From the NCBI GenBank assembly GCA_025450355.1, contig JANWHR010000238.1, positions 1 to 6,343 on the forward strand: a stretch of 6,343 nt of DNA, read 5' to 3'. Under the pieces are notes generated by a model. That model did no database searches and was not told the DNA's origin. It saw nothing but the letters and a program-made list of their open reading frames with translations. Below, piece after piece: positions 1 to 5,428 of this stretch (its first letter is position 1; each line of letters begins with the position of its first letter). This stretch comes from Micropepsaceae bacterium. GTDB taxonomy: Bacteria; Pseudomonadota; Alphaproteobacteria; Micropepsales; Micropepsaceae. The translations under genes were made by a program, and so were the position numbers.

Positions 1-703
1 ACGAGAAAAATGAGCGCGGAAGACGGGCTGACTTTGACGCTTTCAGCGCTTTGTCGCTAACCGCCGTCAGGCCCATGCCCGGCGGCAGCATCAGTCCTTT
101 TTGCGAACCGGCGACGGTGACGTCCACGCCCCATTCGTCATGACGAAAATCGATGGAGGCGAGCGAAGAGACCGTATCCACCAGCAGCAGCGCCGGATGT
201 CCGGCGGCATCAATGGCCTTGCGTACCTCCGCGACCGCACTGGTCACGCCCGTCGAGGTCTCGTTGTGCACGACGCACACGGCCTTGAACTGGTGGCCCG
301 TATCCGCGCGCAGGCGCTGTTCGATCTGGTTGGCATCGACGGCGCTGCGCCAGTCCGATTCGATGAATTCGGGATTGAGTCCGAGCTTCGACGCCATGCT
401 TTTCCACAGCGTGGCGAAATGGCCGGTTTCGAACATCAGTATGCGGTCGCCGGGCGAGAACAGGTTGACAAGCGTCGCTTCCCAGGCGCCGGTGCCAGAC
501 GCGGGATAGAGGAAGACGTGGCCACTGGTGCGGAAAATGGTCTTGATGCCGGACAGCGCGCGCTGGCCCAGTTGCTGAAATTCGGGTCCGCGATGATCGA
601 TGGTCGGACGGTCCATCGCGCGCAGGATACGGTCGGGAACGGGCGTGGGGCCGGGAATCTGGAGGAAATGGCGTCCCGCGATTCTCGGGGCGTTGGTGGG
701 CAT
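1..703 (-). CDS. Serine-glyoxylate aminotransferase-like class V PLP aminotransferase (sgaA-like), 3' end cut by window edge
   Basis: Translating the minus strand from ATG 703-701 gives 234 residues with no stop before the left edge. The family is usually about 390-400 residues, so roughly the last 40% is missing. Visible motifs are LQIPGPTPVP (residues 14-23), a small-domain start typical of the family; ASGTGAWE (68-75), the PLP-phosphate loop; VHNETSTGVTS (145-155); VDTVSS (175-180), whose Asp176 should contact the pyridine nitrogen; and AGSQKGLMLPPG (198-209), whose Lys202 should be the Schiff-base lysine. Known family members move the amino group of serine to glyoxylate, giving hydroxypyruvate and glycine, in the cytoplasm; they act in the serine cycle and in glyoxylate or photorespiratory-type metabolism. 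GAGG at 708-711, four bases before the ATG, supports the start. The gene diverges from a 2-hydroxyacid-oxidase gene, which fits glyoxylate metabolism. Alanine-glyoxylate or another class V aminotransferase remains possible. Confidence 0.9.
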   Translation of the reverse strand, partial: MPTNAPRIAGRHFLQIPGPTPVPDRILRAMDRPTIDHRGPEFQQLGQRALSGIKTIFRTSGHVFLYPASGTGAWEATLVNLFSPGDRILMFETGHFATLWKSMASKLGLNPEFIESDWRSAVDANQIEQRLRADTGHQFKAVCVVHNETSTGVTSAVAEVRKAIDAAGHPALLLVDTVSSLASIDFRHDEWGVDVTVAGSQKGLMLPPGMGLTAVSDKALKASKSARLPRSFFS

Positions 704-791
704 GGCGCCTCGATCTGCTTGGCTTATCTGCGCTTTTGTTTCCCACGTCCGGGACTTGTAGGCAAGCGCGGCTGAATCCATAACTGACGCC
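704..791. promoter_or_regulatory. Divergent intergenic region between aminotransferase and oxidase genes
   Basis: These 88 bases separate two divergent starts and must hold both promoters unless transcription begins inside the genes. For the plus strand the best pair I see is weak: TTGTAG (756-761), a 17-base spacer and CATAAC (779-784). It would place the transcription start almost on the ATG at 792, where no Shine-Dalgarno is visible. For the minus strand no convincing -35/-10 pair stands out; only the GAGG ribosome-binding site at 708-711 is clear. A shared divergent regulatory region is an inference from layout. Confidence 0.4.
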
Positions 792-3788
792 ATGACCGTC
801 ATTGCCCGCCCCGGACTCGAACGCCGCCTGAAAGCCGAAGGCGTTGGCGAAGTCCTGTTCGACGCATTCAGCCGCGGGCGCTATGCGACGGACGCATCCT
901 CTTATCAGATGCTGCCTCTGGGTGTTGTGCTGCCGCGCAGCATGGCGGAAGCGGAACGGGCGCTCACGGTGGCGCGCAGCGAAGGCGTTACGGTGACGGC
1001 CCGCGGCGGCGGCACTTCGCAGTGCGGCCAGACCATCAACCATTCGTTGATCATCGACTGCTCCAAATATCTCCATCGCATCCTGTCTCTGGATGCGGCG
1101 CAGCGGCGCTGTATCGTGCAGCCGGGCATCGTGCTCGATGAACTGAACCGGCAACTGAAGCCGCACGGCTTGTGGTGCCCCGTGGATGTTTCGACTTCAT
1201 CGCGCGCGACCATCGGCGGGATGACGGGCAACAATTCCTGCGGCACGCGCTCACTGCGCTACGGCACCATGCGCGACAATGTCATTGCCGTGGACGCGGT
1301 ATTGCCCGGCGGATCGCCGGCGCATTTTGGCGAGGTGTCTCCGGATCTGTCCGAACTGCCTGCCGATTCCGCGTTGCGGCCGATCGCGCGTTCATTGCTG
1401 GCGCTGGGCGCTCGTGAGGCGGTGGAAATCGATGCGCGCTTTCCGAAGGTGCTGCGCCGCGTCGGCGGCTATAATCTGGACGCGCTAACGCCCCGGAATA
1501 CGAAGAACAATCTCGCGCATGTCCTGGTTGGTTCTGAAGGCACGCTCGCCTTTTCCACCCAGGTCGAGCTGAAGCTCTGGCCCGTTCTCGGCAAGCGTGT
1601 GGTGGGCGTCTGTCACTTCGGCCAGTTTTATGAAGCGATGAACGCGGCCCAGCATCTGGTGACGCTCGGGCCCATCGCGGTGGAAGCGATCGACAAGACC
1701 ATGCTCGATCTCGCACGCGAAATTCCGCTCTATCGCTCCACCATCGAGCACTTTGTGCGCGAAGATCCGGAAGCGCTGCTGATCGTCGAATTTGATGAGG
1801 GCGAGGAAGAGAATGAGCGCCGGTTGAAACGTCTGGTCGAGATGATGGGCGATCTCGGCTTTTCCTGGGACAAGATCGGCGCCAAATGGGGCGGCGTGGT
1901 GGAAGTGCGCGATCCGGACCTGCAGGCCGGAATCGCGGATGTGCGCGCCTCGGGCCTCAATATCATGATGAGTATGAAGGACGAGCGCAAACCCGTTTCC
2001 TTCATCGAAGATTGCGCCGTTCCGTTGCCAAATCTCGCGGAATACACCAGCCGGCTGACGGAGGTGTTCGAGAAATACGGCACCCGCGGGACATGGTATG
2101 CGCATGCCTCCGTCGGCTGTCTGCATGTGCGGCCGGTCCTGAACCTGAAGCAGGAAAAGGACCTGAAGGCGATGCGCGCCATTGCCGAAGAAGCGTTCGA
2201 GCTGGTGCGGACGTACAAAGGCTCACATTCCGGAGAACATGGCGACGGCATTGTGCGTTCGGAATTCCATGAATCCATGTTTGGCGCGCGGCTGGTGCGC
2301 GCGTTTGGCGAAGTGAAGGCGCTGTTTGATCCGGATGGATTCCTCAATCCGGGCAAGATCGTCGGCGCGCCAAAATTCGACGACCGGCAATATCTGCGGT
2401 TTGGTCCCGATTACGGCACCTCCGGCATGGTGCCGGCGCTGGACTGGCCGGATTATCCCGGCGGTGCGTCCGGTTTTCAGGGCGCGGTCGAGATGTGCAA
2501 CAACAACGGCGCCTGCCGCAAGCACCAGGGCGGCGCGATGTGCCCGTCTTATCGCGCGACCATGAACGAACGCGACGTCACACGCGGGCGCGCCAATACG
2601 CTGCGGCTGGCACTGTCCGGGCAGCTTGGTCCCGATGCATTCACCTCCGATGAGATGCTCGAAACGCTGAAGCTCTGCGTATCCTGCAAGGCGTGCCGTC
2701 GCGAATGCCCGACCGGCGTCGATATGGCAAAGATGAAAATCGAGGTGCTGGCGGCACGCGCCGCGAAACATGGGTTGAGCCTGCGGGACCGCCTGATTGC
2801 GTTTTTGCCGCATTACGCGGCGTTTGCTTCGCGCGCAGGCGTTCTGCTCAATCTCCGAAATCAGGCTCCGCTGATCGCCGGATTGATGCAGCGCGCCGTC
2901 GGATTCTCCGCGCGCCGCAAGCTGCCGCAATGGCGGCGGGACTACTTTACGAAAGCGGGCACAATCGGACCCGATGGCGGGTGGGAAGTTGTCCTGTTCG
3001 CGGATACGTTCAATCGCTATTTCGAACCGGAAAATTTGCATTCCGCTTTGGCGGTGCTGACGGGCGCAGGCTATCGCGTGCATCTGCCGGGCGCGGTGAA
3101 TGGCAGCGCGCGACCGCTCTGCTGCGGCCGGACCCTTCTCACGGCGGGACTTGTCGAACGCGCCCGCGCCGAGGCGGCCCGCACCATGTCGGTGTTATTG
3201 CCGCTGGTGGAGCGCGGTGTCCCGGTGATTGGCCTCGAGCCGAGCTGCATCTTCACCTTCCGCGATGAATTTCTGTCCCTCGCCCGAAAGGGCGGCGTGG
3301 GGAAACCAGTGCAAATGCTGGCGTCGAACAGTTTCATGTTTGAAGAATTTCTGGCGCGGGAAATTGCCGCCGGCCGCTTTAAGCCTTCGCTGGCGCCGGT
3401 GGCGAAGACCGCGCTGTTGCACGGACATTGTCACCAGAAATCCTTTGATGCCGTAGCGCCGATTCAGAAAGTATTGGCGACGATCCCCGGCCTGAAGACC
3501 GAGGTGATAGATTCATCATGCTGTGGAATGGCGGGTGCATTCGGATATCAGGAAGAAACATTTGATATCTCCCTCGCAATGGCGGAACGCTCGTTGTTGC
3601 CTGCCGTGCGAAATGCAGCAGACGATACGCTGATTATCGCCGATGGCACATCATGCCGGCATCAGATCGCGGATGGATCCGGGCGGCGAGCGCTTCATGT
3701 TGCAGCGGTGCTCGAACAGAGCATGGCGAACGCAGCGGCCGCTGCATCTGCCAAACGCGACAGAACCACTATCTCCGAAACGGCATAG
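792..3788 (+). CDS. FAD-linked oxidase / Fe-S / CCG-domain fusion dehydrogenase (D-2-hydroxyacid dehydrogenase, YdiJ- or GlcD-GlcF-like)
   Basis: This 998-residue protein joins a flavin oxidase to an iron-sulfur reductase module. The FAD-binding PCMH domain spans about residues 40-275, with RGGGTSQCGQ (71-80), IGGMTGNNSCGTRSLRYG (141-158) and GSEGTL (247-252). The FAD-oxidase C-terminal domain follows, with GEHGDG (481-486) and LFDPDGFLNPGK (511-522). The Fe-S module has C569-x5-C575-x8-C584-P and a classical C629-x2-C632-x2-C635-x3-C639-P. Two CCG domains close the protein: CCG at 777-779 with EPSC at 816-819, then HGHCHQKS (877-884) and CCG at 910-912. No signal peptide or membrane segment is evident, so it is probably cytoplasmic or peripheral to the membrane. 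Known relatives oxidise D-lactate, glycolate or D-2-hydroxyglutarate and pass electrons on through the Fe-S centres. The substrate cannot be read from the sequence; the divergent glyoxylate aminotransferase makes glycolate attractive as an inference. Length matches the one-chain YdiJ type (about 1000 residues). The ATG at 792 lacks a clear ribosome-binding site. Confidence 0.9.
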   Translation: MTVIARPGLERRLKAEGVGEVLFDAFSRGRYATDASSYQMLPLGVVLPRSMAEAERALTVARSEGVTVTARGGGTSQCGQTINHSLIIDCSKYLHRILSLDAAQRRCIVQPGIVLDELNRQLKPHGLWCPVDVSTSSRATIGGMTGNNSCGTRSLRYGTMRDNVIAVDAVLPGGSPAHFGEVSPDLSELPADSALRPIARSLLALGAREAVEIDARFPKVLRRVGGYNLDALTPRNTKNNLAHVLVGSEGTLAFSTQVELKLWPVLGKRVVGVCHFGQFYEAMNAAQHLVTLGPIAVEAIDKTMLDLAREIPLYRSTIEHFVREDPEALLIVEFDEGEEENERRLKRLVEMMGDLGFSWDKIGAKWGGVVEVRDPDLQAGIADVRASGLNIMMSMKDERKPVSFIEDCAVPLPNLAEYTSRLTEVFEKYGTRGTWYAHASVGCLHVRPVLNLKQEKDLKAMRAIAEEAFELVRTYKGSHSGEHGDGIVRSEFHESMFGARLVRAFGEVKALFDPDGFLNPGKIVGAPKFDDRQYLRFGPDYGTSGMVPALDWPDYPGGASGFQGAVEMCNNNGACRKHQGGAMCPSYRATMNERDVTRGRANTLRLALSGQLGPDAFTSDEMLETLKLCVSCKACRRECPTGVDMAKMKIEVLAARAAKHGLSLRDRLIAFLPHYAAFASRAGVLLNLRNQAPLIAGLMQRAVGFSARRKLPQWRRDYFTKAGTIGPDGGWEVVLFADTFNRYFEPENLHSALAVLTGAGYRVHLPGAVNGSARPLCCGRTLLTAGLVERARAEAARTMSVLLPLVERGVPVIGLEPSCIFTFRDEFLSLARKGGVGKPVQMLASNSFMFEEFLAREIAAGRFKPSLAPVAKTALLHGHCHQKSFDAVAPIQKVLATIPGLKTEVIDSSCCGMAGAFGYQEETFDISLAMAERSLLPAVRNAADDTLIIADGTSCRHQIADGSGRRALHVAAVLEQSMANAAAAASAKRDRTTISETA

Positions 3789-3841
3789 GGTATTCTTGGC
3801 TTACGATGTATGCGCCAGAGCCGTGCCATTCGTACCCTGCA

Positions 3842-3893
3842 ACTTTCCGCAGCTGCGCCGCTTATGCAAAGCTTTCGGAAGTGGGTTCTTTTT
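3842..3893 (+). terminator. Possible intrinsic terminator of the oxidase gene
   Basis: ACTTTCCG (3842-3849) can pair with CGGAAGT (3876-3882) if one T is bulged, and AGC (3851-3853) can pair with GCT (3871-3873) inside it. The arm is followed within a few bases by TTCTTTTT (3886-3893). The stem is imperfect and the loop long, so this is a weak candidate. It starts 53 bases after the oxidase stop codon. Confidence 0.3.
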
Positions 3894-3968
3894 GCTGGTG
3901 TGTCGAGCGAACAAAATCGCAACGCGGGCACGCAGATCGTTGCGCAACAAATTCTATTATCGGTTGTT

Positions 3969-3998
3969 TTGCAAAGCTGGCGCTTTGCTGTATGTAAT
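3969..3998 (+). promoter_or_regulatory. Sigma-70-like promoter for the small basic-protein gene
   Basis: TTGCAA (3969-3974, four of six matches to TTGACA) and TGTAAT (3993-3998, five of six matches to TATAAT) are separated by 18 bases. Transcription would start near 4005, leaving a leader of about 20 bases with a strong Shine-Dalgarno before the ATG at 4026. Position, spacing and lack of a competing candidate support it; no start site is known. Confidence 0.5.
3971..3988. promoter_or_regulatory. 18-bp perfect palindrome inside promoter spacer, candidate operator
   Basis: GCAAAGCtggcGCTTTGC is two perfect 7-base arms around TGGC, lying between and partly over the candidate -35 and -10 elements. 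It is not followed by a T-run, so a terminator is unlikely. A further half-site GCAAAGC lies at 3866-3872, exactly 105 bases upstream of the left arm. A repressor bound here would block polymerase; the identity of the binder is unknown, and autoregulation by the downstream gene product is a guess. Confidence 0.45.
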
Positions 3999-4010
3999 AG
4001 CACTTTCTAC

Positions 4011-4017
4011 AGGGGGA
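4011..4017 (+). promoter_or_regulatory. Strong ribosome-binding site fixing the start at 4026
   Basis: AGGGGGA lies 8 bases before the ATG at 4026. The reading frame is open further upstream to 3810, but this site and the change in translation quality at residue 1 choose the ATG at 4026 as the start. Confidence 0.75.
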
Positions 4018-4025
4018 ATACCGCG

Positions 4026-4415
4026 ATGAATTCAGGAGCTATCGATTCGATACTCGACAGGTTGCGTGAATTGTTTCAGCAAGAATATCAGCGTGGCCAG
4101 CAGGATGCGTTGCGTCGTGTCGTTGATGTGATGAAGACACCTTCGCCGGTGCGGGCCGGCGGCGGCGGGGCGCGGGGACGGCGTGGCGGCAGGATTCGCG
4201 CCCGGCGTGGATCGGCGCGCGCTTTCATCGAACGCGTGCTCACACAGGAAAGAGGCGGCGCGACCGTGCCGAAGATCATGGCTGCGGCGTCATCACCCGA
4301 TGAGAAGGCGGTATCGATTTCCGCGATCCGGTTCGAGCTCTACCGCGGGAAAAAGGAAAAGCGCTACCGCAATGTGAAGGGGAGCTGGTCACTGCCTTCG
4401 CGAGCAGCAAAATAG
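4026..4415 (+). CDS. Small basic protein: helical N-terminus, Arg/Gly-rich linker, winged-helix-like C-terminus; putative DNA-binding protein
   Basis: I do not recognise a named family. The 129-residue product has three visible parts. Residues 4-36 look helical and amphipathic (AIDSILDRLRELFQQEYQRG, then DALRRVVDVM), suggesting oligomerisation. Residues 43-63 are a flexible Arg/Gly-rich linker containing RGR (50-52) and RGGR (53-56), like an AT-hook or a GAR motif. Residues 64-122 fit a winged helix-turn-helix pattern: helix ARAFIERVLTQE (64-75), helix TVPKIMAAA (80-88), helix ISAIRFELYRGKK (98-110), then a wing with aromatics ending in VKGSWSL (117-123). This resembles HARE-HTH-type or histone-H1-like winged helices. 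No signal peptide or membrane segment is present. The gene is monocistronic, has its own promoter candidate with palindromes, and converges on the secreted-protein gene. A nucleoid-associated or regulatory role is inferred; RNA binding through the Arg/Gly linker is an alternative. Confidence 0.75.
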   Translation: MNSGAIDSILDRLRELFQQEYQRGQQDALRRVVDVMKTPSPVRAGGGGARGRRGGRIRARRGSARAFIERVLTQERGGATVPKIMAAASSPDEKAVSISAIRFELYRGKKEKRYRNVKGSWSLPSRAAK

Positions 4416-4449
4416 TGTAATTCGTACTGATCACCCCTCACCCGGCGCG

Positions 4450-4477
4450 CCCGCGCGTGCAAAAACACACGCGCGGG
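4450..4477. other. GC-rich 10-bp stem hairpin
   Basis: CCCGCGCGTG (4450-4459) and CACGCGCGGG (4468-4477) pair perfectly around the A-rich loop CAAAAACA. CACC (4439-4442) could also pair with GGTG (4478-4481) outside a bulge. There is no T-run on either strand, so it is not a standard intrinsic terminator. It starts 35 bases after the stop codon of the basic-protein gene and could stabilise that mRNA 3' end. Confidence 0.6.
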
Positions 4478-4495
4478 GGTGCCGCCGTTCGGGCT

Positions 4496-4519
4496 AAAAT
4501 TGCCTCTGGCGATTTCTTT
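4496..4519. terminator. Candidate bidirectional terminator hairpin between convergent genes
   Basis: AAATTGCC (4497-4504) pairs with GGCGATTT (4508-4515) around the loop TCT, with one U-G wobble in plus-strand RNA and one mismatch in minus-strand RNA. The A/T-rich arms flank a GCC/GGC core, and T-rich bases follow on the plus strand (TTTCTTT). On the minus strand the stem ends in AATTTTA. Lying between convergent stops at 4415 and 4552, it could stop transcription from both sides. The weak T-tracts keep confidence moderate. Confidence 0.45.
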
Positions 4520-4522
4520 ACG

Positions 4523-4544
4523 CCCTCAACCCACAAGGGGAGGG
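4523..4544. other. Small bulged hairpin near the 3' end of the secreted-protein gene
   Basis: CCCTC (4523-4527) pairs with GAGGG (4540-4544), and CCC (4530-4532) with GGG (4537-4539), around the loop ACAA with a two-base AA bulge. It ends 8 bases from the stop codon of the minus-strand gene. It lacks a T-run and seems to be one part of the hairpin cluster here. Confidence 0.4.
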
Positions 4545-4551
4545 GGGAGTA

Positions 4552-5412
4552 TTAAAAATCGGGGGCTGCTGCGGTCGGAATGGGCTCCACATTAAGCCCG
4601 AAAAATGCTGCGTTGTTTTCCGCGCAGTTGTTTTCGATCATTGGGCCCTGATTGACGCGACGGTAACGCTGCACGCCCCGCCATGCAGTGGTGAAAGCCC
4701 CCGGATCCTCGACCGTTGCCGTCGCCTCCATGGCGTTTCCGCCGGGGAGGATATGAAAGCGTTCCACAACGTGCAGCTGCTCGGTATGCGGTGTGCGGAA
4801 CTGATCGACAAAGGTGCGCGTGTTCAGCCCGACCGTATCCACGACCAGGGTATCGCCGCCTTCATAATGCCCGATGGATTCTCCAAACCAGGAAGGCTTC
4901 ACGTTTTGTGAATGTTGCCGATTCAGATAGACGTGCCGGACCATATGGTCTTCCTGCCAGATGATTGTCACCTCGTCCGGCGTTTGCAGGAAGTAAACCG
5001 GCGTGACCGGATACAGCAGGAAAGCCGGAACTCCGATGGGCCAGCAGCGCTCTTTCGGCGTGAAGACCGGCTCGCCCGCAAGCACACGCTCGTTCACTTT
5101 GCGCAAGGACTCGCGCGCCCACGGAAGCAGGATCGGGCTGGAAAGGTCGGCGACATGAAATGTCGGCTGCGTGCCCGTGCGCGCCGCATAGGTATTGTCG
5201 ATATACGGATGATCCTTCTCCGATACGACAGGTCCAGGTCCCTCGGGCGGAGGCAGAAAATCGTCGCCGATCGGTTCGTTGCTGCCCGGCACGCCGGCGA
5301 TCCAGCCAACACGGCTGTCCATCCCGAAATTGGGGATCGCGTTTTCCGCAGCCGACGCGGGCAGAAGCGCGGAAATGAGAATGACAACAGCGAGGCACTC
5401 GTGGCTCTTCAT
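4552..5412 (-). CDS. Uncharacterised secreted protein with Sec signal peptide
   Basis: The 286-residue product begins with a typical signal peptide: a short N-region with Lys2, a hydrophobic core LAVVILISALLP (7-18) and an AXA site ending ASA (19-21). It is therefore probably exported to the periplasm or beyond. The mature part is rich in Pro, Gly and aromatics, with recognisable conserved-looking blocks: WIAGVPGSNEPIGDDFLPPP (37-56), PILLPWA (93-99), ERCWPIGVPAFLLYP (121-135), SWFGESIGHYEGGDTLVVDT (174-193), and RTPHTEQLHVVERF (206-219). From memory this matches a family of hypothetical exported proteins in soil proteobacteria and acidobacteria, with no known function. The later part looks beta-rich. 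Mature cysteines Cys123 and Cys263 could form a disulfide. The start lies 4 bases after the stop of the methyltransferase gene, so the two are likely co-transcribed. The ATG has no evident Shine-Dalgarno, which suggests translational coupling. The signal peptide supports this start. Confidence 0.85.
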   Translation of the reverse strand: MKSHECLAVVILISALLPASAAENAIPNFGMDSRVGWIAGVPGSNEPIGDDFLPPPEGPGPVVSEKDHPYIDNTYAARTGTQPTFHVADLSSPILLPWARESLRKVNERVLAGEPVFTPKERCWPIGVPAFLLYPVTPVYFLQTPDEVTIIWQEDHMVRHVYLNRQHSQNVKPSWFGESIGHYEGGDTLVVDTVGLNTRTFVDQFRTPHTEQLHVVERFHILPGGNAMEATATVEDPGAFTTAWRGVQRYRRVNQGPMIENNCAENNAAFFGLNVEPIPTAAAPDF

Positions 5413-5413
5413 G

Positions 5414-5428
5414 CTGTTATTCTAACAG
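5414..5428. repeat. 15-bp palindrome across the methyltransferase stop and upstream of the secreted-protein start
   Basis: On the minus strand CTGTTAGAATAACAG forms two 6-base arms around GAA. It includes the last sense codons and TAA of the methyltransferase gene and lies one base before the next ATG, where a ribosome-binding site would be expected. It could fold in the mRNA and make downstream translation depend on ribosomes ending the upstream gene. The short A/T-containing stem makes this tentative. Confidence 0.4.

Larger units (their letters stand above)
3789..4025. other. 237-bp non-coding region between oxidase and small basic-protein genes
   Basis: The stretch is less GC-rich than the genes on either side, and the open frames crossing it give unconvincing low-complexity translations. 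In order it holds a possible terminator (3842-3893), an inverted repeat CGCAACG/CGTTGCG (3918-3924 and 3938-3944), an overlapping perfect palindrome GTTGCGCAAC (3939-3948), a promoter candidate with an 18-bp palindrome in its spacer, and a ribosome-binding site. It is best read as the end of one transcription unit and the control region of the next. Confidence 0.6.
4434..4545. repeat. Hairpin-rich intergenic element between convergent genes, possible dispersed repeat
   Basis: The 136-bp gap (4416-4551) contains a segment bounded by CCCCTC (4434-4439) and its inverse GAGGGG (4540-4545). Three hairpins are packed between these ends in series. The style, with CCCCTCACCC at one end and CACAAGGGGAGGGG at the other, resembles short intergenic repeats of GC-rich proteobacteria. 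Only one copy is in the window, so being a repeat is an inference. Confidence 0.35.

Noticed and set aside
569..569. Suspected damaged first Fe-S motif in the oxidase (C-x5-C-x8-CP rather than C-x2-C-x2-C-x3-CP)
   Set aside because: The relevant residues are Cys569, Cys575 and Cys584, encoded near 2496-2543. From memory, one-chain relatives of this enzyme share the CNxNGxC form, so it is a family trait, not a defect. The coordinates given are residue numbers.
755..766. CTTGtaggCAAG inverted repeat in the divergent gap
   Set aside because: Four-base arms are too short to distinguish from chance.
101..775. Plus-strand open frame of 224 codons
   Set aside because: It lies antisense to the aminotransferase, whose minus-strand translation shows clear PLP motifs; its own translation is Arg/Gly-rich with no recognisable domain.
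210..1166. Minus-strand open frame of 318 codons crossing the divergent gap
   Set aside because: It spans both the aminotransferase (in the wrong frame) and the start of the oxidase, and reads as composition-driven shadow sequence.
1485..2126. Minus-strand open frame of 213 codons inside the oxidase gene
   Set aside because: It is fully antisense to conserved FAD-oxidase sequence; long antisense frames are expected at this GC content.
2223..3083. Minus-strand open frame of 286 codons inside the oxidase gene
   Set aside because: It is antisense to the Fe-S module with its diagnostic cysteine motifs; no domain is recognisable.
3810..4025. N-terminal extension of the small basic protein
   Set aside because: The extra 72 residues read as random sequence, while a strong Shine-Dalgarno precedes the ATG at 4026.
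3643..4029. Plus-strand open frames over the oxidase end and the 237-bp gap
   Set aside because: They start inside the oxidase gene in other frames, show no ribosome-binding site or domain, and cross a region better explained as control DNA.
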